NCBI GenBank assembly: GCA_017523925.1
Contig: JAFWVQ010000033.1
Location: 1-38,623, forward strand
Source of the DNA: Clostridia bacterium
GTDB taxonomy: Bacteria; Bacillota; Clostridia; Christensenellales; CAG-138
Length of the DNA stretch: 38,623 nucleotides
Direction: 5' to 3'
Below, one piece after another: positions 33,979 through 38,623 of the stretch (positions are counted from its first letter, which is position 1; every line of letters starts with the position of its first letter). Made by a program: the position numbers and the translations under genes. The notes under the pieces are model-generated. The model was given only the letters and a program-made list of their open reading frames with translations. It was not told the origin of the DNA and did not search any database.

Positions 33979-35922
33979 TCACTCGAGCGGATCGTCGTCT
34001 TCCCCGCCGTCGTTTCTGTCCGCAATATTGATAAGATCGGCAAAACGCCCGCCGTGCTCGTCGGAGCCGTGTTCGTCGGGGCCGTAATCATCATCGCCCT
34101 CCATGGAGCCGAGCCAATCCGTTTCGCTCTCGCTCACCGTGTTTTCAAACGGGAAGCCGTCCGGAAAATCGGTGGTCAGCAGGCGAACGAGCGCGTTGCT
34201 TATCCTGCGCACAGTGACGCCGCGCTCGGCGGCGAAGGCGTGGAGGTTCGGGGTTTCGTAGTTTTCGTTTTCTTTAAGCAAAAAATACTCTATCGCCGCC
34301 GCCATTGCCTCGGGCTGCCCAAACGGCAGGCGCGGCCTCTTTTTATAGCTGCCGAGCGTGTAGAGATAGCAGAGCTTCGCCGCTGCGGGAAGCAGGTCCG
34401 GTGCCTTTTCGGCGATGCGCGAGCAGGCAAGCTCCGCGATGCGCCGATAGCATTCGGGCCACTCGGCGAAGCTGTCCGCGCCCTTGCCGAAGGAGCAGAC
34501 GTTCACGTTTCCATCGGAATAGAGCATGAATTTCTCATTCGGCGCGATGGAGTTGAGATGCGCGAGCGCGGCGCGCTTCATCGCCTTCGAGCTTTCCGGC
34601 TCAACGATTATGCGCCTGATCAGCGCCTCGGCAAGCTCCGGATCGTACTGCTCGAGAATGGCGAGGTACATATCGCCATAGGGGCTGCTCTTGTCGTTCA
34701 GCGCCCAATCGGTGAGCCTCAGCACCTCGTCGCGGCTGAGATCGTACAGTTCGGCGACCTCGTCGCGGCTCATGTTCGCGATCTCCTCCGAGCGCTCAAC
34801 GCGGCGAAGGAATTCGGCCGGCGGCACGGTGTATTCGATCTGATAGCGGATGCGCTCGCCGCTTTCGAGCGTTTCAAGGCAGGTTTTTTTGAAGAAGTAT
34901 GCCACGGAATCGCTCGGCTCTATCGCAAGACAGCGCTCGTAGCACTGCTTGGCGTAGGAGATATCGTTCAAGCAATACGCCGCCTGTGCCGCGAAATGGA
35001 TGAAATTGCGGTTGTACGGCTCGATATCGCAGAGATCCTCCGCATATTCGGAGGCCTTTTCGAACCTGCCGATCTCCATCATGACCGTGTAGGCGCGCAC
35101 GATGTCGTTTATCTGCTCGAGGCCATGGGAGGTTATTGCGGAAACCAGCTTCTCGACTCGTTCGCTCTCGCCGAGCGCACCGAAGATCAGCGCGGCGCAG
35201 CACTGCACGGTGAAATCCCGCTTGAAGCGCTGCGGCGCGGTCTCGTAGAGCTTTTTGCCCTCGTCAAGCCGCCGGTCGCAGTAGTAATTGAGCAGAAGAT
35301 CGGTGAAGAGCTCCATGGAATCCGGGTGGCGTTCGTATGCGCCCTCGGCAAGGGGGATCGCCTCATCGAAGCGGCCCTGCTCGCTGAGCTTCCCTGCTTC
35401 CTCGAGCACGCGCTCCAGCTCCACCTCGTCCGAATCGCGAACGAAGCGCTTTTCCTCGGCTTCGGAATCCACATACTGCTCACAGGCGCCGATGCATTCG
35501 AAGGCGTTTGCCATCTCCTCATAGCTCAGCTCCTCGGAAACGTCGTCCTCATCGCCATCGGTCACCGCAAGCATGAAGAGCTGCCTTGCCGCGCGAAACT
35601 CGCTTCTTCCGAGCATGCAGTGCGCAAGGCGGAAGATAACGAGCCGCAGTATAGGGCTGCCCTGACGCAGCACCGGCGCAAGCACGCCCGCCGCCTCGGC
35701 GAAGCAGTTCATATCGAGCAGCGTATCCGCCACGCGAAGCCGCGTATCGTCATTCTGCGGCCGCAACCTGAGCGCGCGCCTGTAAAGCTTGAGCGCGGAG
35801 AGAAAATCACCCTTCTCCGAGAGCTCGTCGCCCCTGTCGATCAGGCTGTTCACGCTGCCCGATATGCTTATGACGCGGCCTATTCGGCTTACATTGTCGT
35901 TTTTCTTATCGCGTTCACTCAT
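33979..35922 (-). CDS. Tetratricopeptide-repeat protein
   Basis: 647 residues from ATG 35922, with GGAGG 9 nt upstream; it overlaps hslO by 8 nt. TPR-like helices occur throughout: GDFLSALKLYRRALRLRPQNDDTRLRVADTLLDM, GRFDEAIPLAEGAYERHPDS, RFEKASEYAEDLCDIEPYN and ISYAKQCYERCLAIEPSDS. The C-terminal ~250 residues have no recognised domain and end in an acidic Asp/Gly-rich tail. There is no signal peptide, so it is cytosolic. Genetic coupling to the Hsp33 gene hints at a proteostasis or ribosome-related role, but this is inference. A long open frame on the opposite strand here is a codon-bias shadow. Confidence 0.8.
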   Translation of the reverse strand: MSERDKKNDNVSRIGRVISISGSVNSLIDRGDELSEKGDFLSALKLYRRALRLRPQNDDTRLRVADTLLDMNCFAEAAGVLAPVLRQGSPILRLVIFRLAHCMLGRSEFRAARQLFMLAVTDGDEDDVSEELSYEEMANAFECIGACEQYVDSEAEEKRFVRDSDEVELERVLEEAGKLSEQGRFDEAIPLAEGAYERHPDSMELFTDLLLNYYCDRRLDEGKKLYETAPQRFKRDFTVQCCAALIFGALGESERVEKLVSAITSHGLEQINDIVRAYTVMMEIGRFEKASEYAEDLCDIEPYNRNFIHFAAQAAYCLNDISYAKQCYERCLAIEPSDSVAYFFKKTCLETLESGERIRYQIEYTVPPAEFLRRVERSEEIANMSRDEVAELYDLSRDEVLRLTDWALNDKSSPYGDMYLAILEQYDPELAEALIRRIIVEPESSKAMKRAALAHLNSIAPNEKFMLYSDGNVNVCSFGKGADSFAEWPECYRRIAELACSRIAEKAPDLLPAAAKLCYLYTLGSYKKRPRLPFGQPEAMAAAIEYFLLKENENYETPNLHAFAAERGVTVRRISNALVRLLTTDFPDGFPFENTVSESETDWLGSMEGDDDYGPDEHGSDEHGGRFADLINIADRNDGGEDDDPLE

Positions 35923-36835
35923 CCAAGGGATCCTCCGCAGTTTGCGCTTCAAGAAGCAGAGCGCGAAGCTCATCCTCGGTAAAGACGTATTTTCTCTGGC
36001 AGAACGAGCAAACCAGCTCCGCCTTGCCGTCGGTTTCGATGATATCGGTCAGCTCCTTTTCGCCGAGCGAGATTATGACGCTTTCGAGCCGTTCGCGGGA
36101 ACAGTCGCAGCGATACTCGGGCGAAAGCTCGTCCGTTATCTCAAGCTCCATATCGAAAAAGAGCTTTTCTATCGCGCCGCGCAGGTCCTCGCCCTCGTCG
36201 ATATGCTTTGAAAGAAGGGATATCTCCGATGCGATCTCTTCAAGGCGGGTTATGTCCTCATCGGGGCAGTTCGGCAGCGGCGCAAGCATGAGCCCCGCCG
36301 CCGAGCGCACCTTGCCGCTTGCGGGCTCCACGCGCACGCCGAGATACACGAGCGAGGGCTGCTGCTCGCTCGTTAGGAAATAATTTGCAAAATCATCGGC
36401 TATCTCGCCGCTTACGAGCGCACATCTGCCGATATAGGGCTCCTTGAGCGAAAGATCGCGAATAACGCGCATCTCGCCCGCCGTGCCGACAGCGCCGCGC
36501 ACGTCCAGCTTGCCCTCCTCATTCGGCGGGAGCTCGAGCTCGGGATTCGTGACGCAGCCCTTTACGGCTCCGCCCGAATGCCCGACGGCGGTAAGGTTGC
36601 CCGCCGGACCGCCGCCCGCGAAGGTGACGGTGATGCTGTCTGTCTCGGATTTGAGCCTTGCGCTCATCATCGAAACGGCGAGCAGGAGCCTGCCGAGCGC
36701 AGCGGTGCATACTCTGCTGAGCGAGTGCAGTTCGCGCGCGGTCTCGACCATCTCGGTGCCCGAGATCGCCATGAATTTTACGGTTTTATTGAGGAGGAGT
36801 CCTCCGAGCATAAGGTCCTTATTCTTGTTATCCAT
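35915..36835 (-). CDS. hslO: Redox-regulated chaperone Hsp33
   Basis: 306 residues. N-terminal holdase domain with TVTFAGGGPAGNLTAVGHSGGAVKGCVTNPELELP and MRVIRDLSLKEPYIGRCALVSGEIADDFANYFLTSEQQPS. The C-terminal redox switch has the zinc motif CDC at ~247-249 and CSFC around 278-281. Under oxidative heat stress the zinc is released, disulfides form and the chaperone holds unfolded proteins. It overlaps the TPR gene downstream and follows the methyltransferase gene by 29 nt. Confidence 0.95.
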   Translation of the reverse strand: MDNKNKDLMLGGLLLNKTVKFMAISGTEMVETARELHSLSRVCTAALGRLLLAVSMMSARLKSETDSITVTFAGGGPAGNLTAVGHSGGAVKGCVTNPELELPPNEEGKLDVRGAVGTAGEMRVIRDLSLKEPYIGRCALVSGEIADDFANYFLTSEQQPSLVYLGVRVEPASGKVRSAAGLMLAPLPNCPDEDITRLEEIASEISLLSKHIDEGEDLRGAIEKLFFDMELEITDELSPEYRCDCSRERLESVIISLGEKELTDIIETDGKAELVCSFCQRKYVFTEDELRALLLEAQTAEDPLDE

Positions 36836-36864
36836 TTTATCTTTATCCGTCCTTTTTGCGGCTG

Positions 36865-37647
36865 TTATTTAACTGCAAGAAACTGTATGCGCTCCGATTC
36901 GGGCTTCGGCGGCTCAAGCGAGAACGCATCGAAGGCCTCGATGCGCTTGAAGCCGCAGTGCTCGAGCAGGCACATAAGCTCCAACTCCGTGTACGCGCGT
37001 TGGATATGCGTTTCCGCGCTTCGTTTATACAGGCTTTCTCCGTCCTGTTTTTCATTCGTTTTTGTGAAGAACTCGAGCTTCATCTCGATGAGGTTCGACT
37101 CTTCATCGTAATTATTCTGCCAGAAGTAGGCGCGATCGGCGCGGCTGTCAGTGAAGGCATTGCATCCGAGTATGCTTTCAAGCTTATGCTTTGAAGAGAT
37201 ATCAAATAGGAGCGCACCGCCCGACTTCAGCAGCGAGTACGCGGAGCGGAAGAAGCTTTCCGCGTCGCCTTCGCCCGTCAGATAATTCACGCAGTCGCAG
37301 CAGGCGATGATGCAGTCGAGCGGCCTGTGGAAGGAAAGCGCGGTCATATCCATGCGAACGAACGGAAGCCGAAGCCCCGCCGAGCGCGCCTTTTCGGCGG
37401 CAACAGCAAGCATATCATCTGAAATATCGCTTGCGGTGATGTCGAAGCCGAGCTTTGCGAGAGGCACGGTGATATTCCCCGTGCCGCAGCCGCATTCGAG
37501 TATACGCGGCGGCCTTGAGAAAGGCGCGTTTTCGGGCATATTCAGCGCACGGCGAATAAGGCGCGAAACGTACTGCGCCCACGCCTCGTAATCGACCTCG
37601 TTCATAAAGCCGTCATACAGCCTTGCAAGATGAGAATAGCTTTCCAA
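36865..37647 (-). CDS. Class I SAM-dependent methyltransferase
   Basis: 260 residues with a TTG start at 37647 preceded by a GGGGGG stretch. It opens YSHLARLYDGFMNEVDYEAWAQYV, typical of the Clostridia methyltransferase usually placed before hslO. SAM-binding motif I ILECGCGTGNITVPLAKLG, motif II DITASDISDDMLAVAAEKA, and CIIACCDCVNYL follow. The substrate is unknown. It is first in the operon driven by the promoter at 37679-37707. Confidence 0.85.
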   Translation of the reverse strand: MESYSHLARLYDGFMNEVDYEAWAQYVSRLIRRALNMPENAPFSRPPRILECGCGTGNITVPLAKLGFDITASDISDDMLAVAAEKARSAGLRLPFVRMDMTALSFHRPLDCIIACCDCVNYLTGEGDAESFFRSAYSLLKSGGALLFDISSKHKLESILGCNAFTDSRADRAYFWQNNYDEESNLIEMKLEFFTKTNEKQDGESLYKRSAETHIQRAYTELELMCLLEHCGFKRIEAFDAFSLEPPKPESERIQFLAVK

Positions 37648-37678
37648 AACGCCCCCCTTTGCGATTTTCTTTCTTTAA

Positions 37679-37707
37679 ATTATACCCCCTATCGGCGCAT
37701 TAGGCAA
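37679..37707 (-). promoter_or_regulatory. Promoter of the methyltransferase-hslO-TPR operon
   Basis: Minus strand: TTGCCT (37707-37702), a 17-bp spacer and TATAAT (37684-37679). Confidence 0.75.
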
Positions 37708-37764
37708 GAGCGGAGATGGGGAACTGCGGCATTATCGGAGATTTCCCGAAAGTCGCCTTTTTGC

Positions 37765-37796
37765 AAAAACCGCCCGCACCGTGAACCGATGCGGGC
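37765..37796 (-). terminator. Intrinsic terminator of the aminotransferase gene
   Basis: GCCCGCA (37772-37778) pairs with TGCGGGC (37790-37796); on the minus strand a TTTTT run (37769-37765) follows. Confidence 0.8.
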
Positions 37797-37823
37797 AGAA
37801 TTCATTAAGCCTCAATACGGCGA

Positions 37824-38623
37824 TTATTTATGGGTTTCGTTGTACTTCTTGATGCCGAGAGCGAGCAGATCCATCGCCCTTTCAAGATCCTGCTGCTTGA
37901 GAACGTATGCGATGCGGATCTCGTTGAGTCCCTTGCCGGGGGTTGCATAGAAGCCTTCGCCGGGAGCGAACATGACGGTGTCGCCGTTGTCGTCAAAATC
38001 GGTGAGCAGCCACTTCTGGAAGGTATCCGCATTATCAACGGGCAGCGCCGCCATCATGTAGAACGCGCCCTGGGGCTCCTTTACCACGATGCCGGGGATC
38101 TCGAGCAGCTTCTTATAGCAGGTGTCGCGGCGGAGCTTGTACTCCTTGCGAACCTTCTCGAAATACTCGGGGCCGACGTTATAGAGCGCGGCGGAAGCGA
38201 CCTGATCGAGCGTTGCAACGGAGAGCCTCGCCTGACAGAACTTAAGAAGGTTCTGAATAAGCTCCTTATTGCGTGTGATGATCGCGCCGATGCGTGCGCC
38301 GCAGGCGGAGAAGCGCTTGGAAACGGAGTCGATGATGACCGCGTTATAGTGCAGCTCAGGGAACTGGCCGATGGTGGCAAGGTTCTCGCCGCCGTAGACG
38401 AACTCGCGGTAGACCTCGTCGCCGATCACGTACAGATCGTGCTCCTTGGCAAAGTCCGCGATGGTCTTGAGCTCCTCGGGAGTGAGCACAACGCCGGTGG
38501 GGTTGCCGGGGTTGGTGAACATGATCGCGCGGGTGTTTTCGTTATAAGCTTCCTCGAGCTTCTCGCGGAAGGCATAGCGGTAGCCGCCCTCAGGAGTGGT
38601 GGTGATGGGACGGATAACGCCGC
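37824..38623 (-). CDS. PLP-dependent class I/II aminotransferase, N-terminus beyond the window
   Basis: About 266 C-terminal residues; the frame is open to the right edge, so the start lies outside the window and the internal ATG at 38522 is not the start. Family blocks: MFTNPGNPTGVVLTPEEL (substrate/PLP Asn), VIGDEVYREFVYGG (Asp/Tyr contacts to PLP), SVSKRFSACGARIGAI (Lys forming the Schiff base) and FYMMAALPV. The C-terminal LNEIRIAYVLK carries the carboxylate-binding Arg. Aspartate or alanine-type aminotransferase is likely; exact substrate is not determinable. Confidence 0.9.
   Translation of the reverse strand, partial: GVIRPITTTPEGGYRYAFREKLEEAYNENTRAIMFTNPGNPTGVVLTPEELKTIADFAKEHDLYVIGDEVYREFVYGGENLATIGQFPELHYNAVIIDSVSKRFSACGARIGAIITRNKELIQNLLKFCQARLSVATLDQVASAALYNVGPEYFEKVRKEYKLRRDTCYKKLLEIPGIVVKEPQGAFYMMAALPVDNADTFQKWLLTDFDDNGDTVMFAPGEGFYATPGKGLNEIRIAYVLKQQDLERAMDLLALGIKKYNETHK

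Noticed and set aside
34054..35982. 642-residue plus-strand frame
   Set aside because: Antisense shadow of the TPR gene caused by GC-rich codon use; the sense protein has clear TPR repeats and a proper start.

Overview
The window looks like a chromosome segment of an uncultured gut- or rumen-type Clostridia (Bacillota). Genes have strong AGGAGG-type ribosome binding sites, sigma-A promoters are close to consensus (often with an extended -10), several lipoproteins are present, and there are type I dockerin proteins and Tn4451-type tnpV/tnpW/large serine recombinase genes. No rRNA, canonical tRNA or CRISPR array was seen.

Layout. (1) 1-3468: the 3' end of pyruvate phosphate dikinase, an SGNH-hydrolase lipoprotein, then an overlapping pair (DUF4358 lipoprotein and DHHW/AlgX-like protein) of the kind found with cell-surface acyl transfer. 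(2) 3469-15008: accessory region with an isolated tnpV, a 1471-residue VWA protein ending in a dockerin, a 79-residue Cys-containing small protein behind it, an ArsR-type winged-helix protein, and a 1442-residue M30-like metallopeptidase also ending in a dockerin. The two giant proteins are paralogous over their C-terminal halves. (3) 15200-21050: a mobilizable element with zinc-ribbon protein, tandem structured-RNA motif with terminator, mobC, vapE, parB-like, tnpW and large serine recombinase. No relaxase gene is seen. (4) 21207-26368: OGG-type DNA glycosylase and flavodoxin on the minus strand; divergently, a DUF2828 (TROVE/Ro60-related) VWA protein behind a 340-nt leader, then Sel1-repeat and SIMPL proteins. 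(5) 26478-30806: lower-ligand cobalamin assembly operon (cobT, cobU, cobS, a second short CobU-like protein, a CobC-like phosphatase) led by a TIM-barrel isomerase-like gene. (6) 31034-31852: secG and smpB. (7) 31926-37647: a lipoprotein with YD-like repeats and the operon methyltransferase, hslO, TPR protein, THUMP RNA methyltransferase. (8) 37824-38623: 5'-truncated PLP aminotransferase.

Most notable signal. The leader of the DUF2828 gene (about 22911-23185) holds three tandem RNA units with the same plan: a 7-nt arm, 2 nt, ACAGCAAYT, a variable insert, then the complementary arm followed by TTG or TG. The three closing helices differ by two independent compensatory base-pair changes. The third unit contains a consensus T-arm and a D-arm-like hairpin, which recalls bacterial Y RNA/YrlA RNAs that partner Ro60 proteins. 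My reading is a Y-RNA-like array encoded in cis with a DUF2828 Ro-like protein. Second is the tandem motif at 15927-16052, which sits before a near-perfect terminator and a ribosome binding site whose reading frame closes after six codons.
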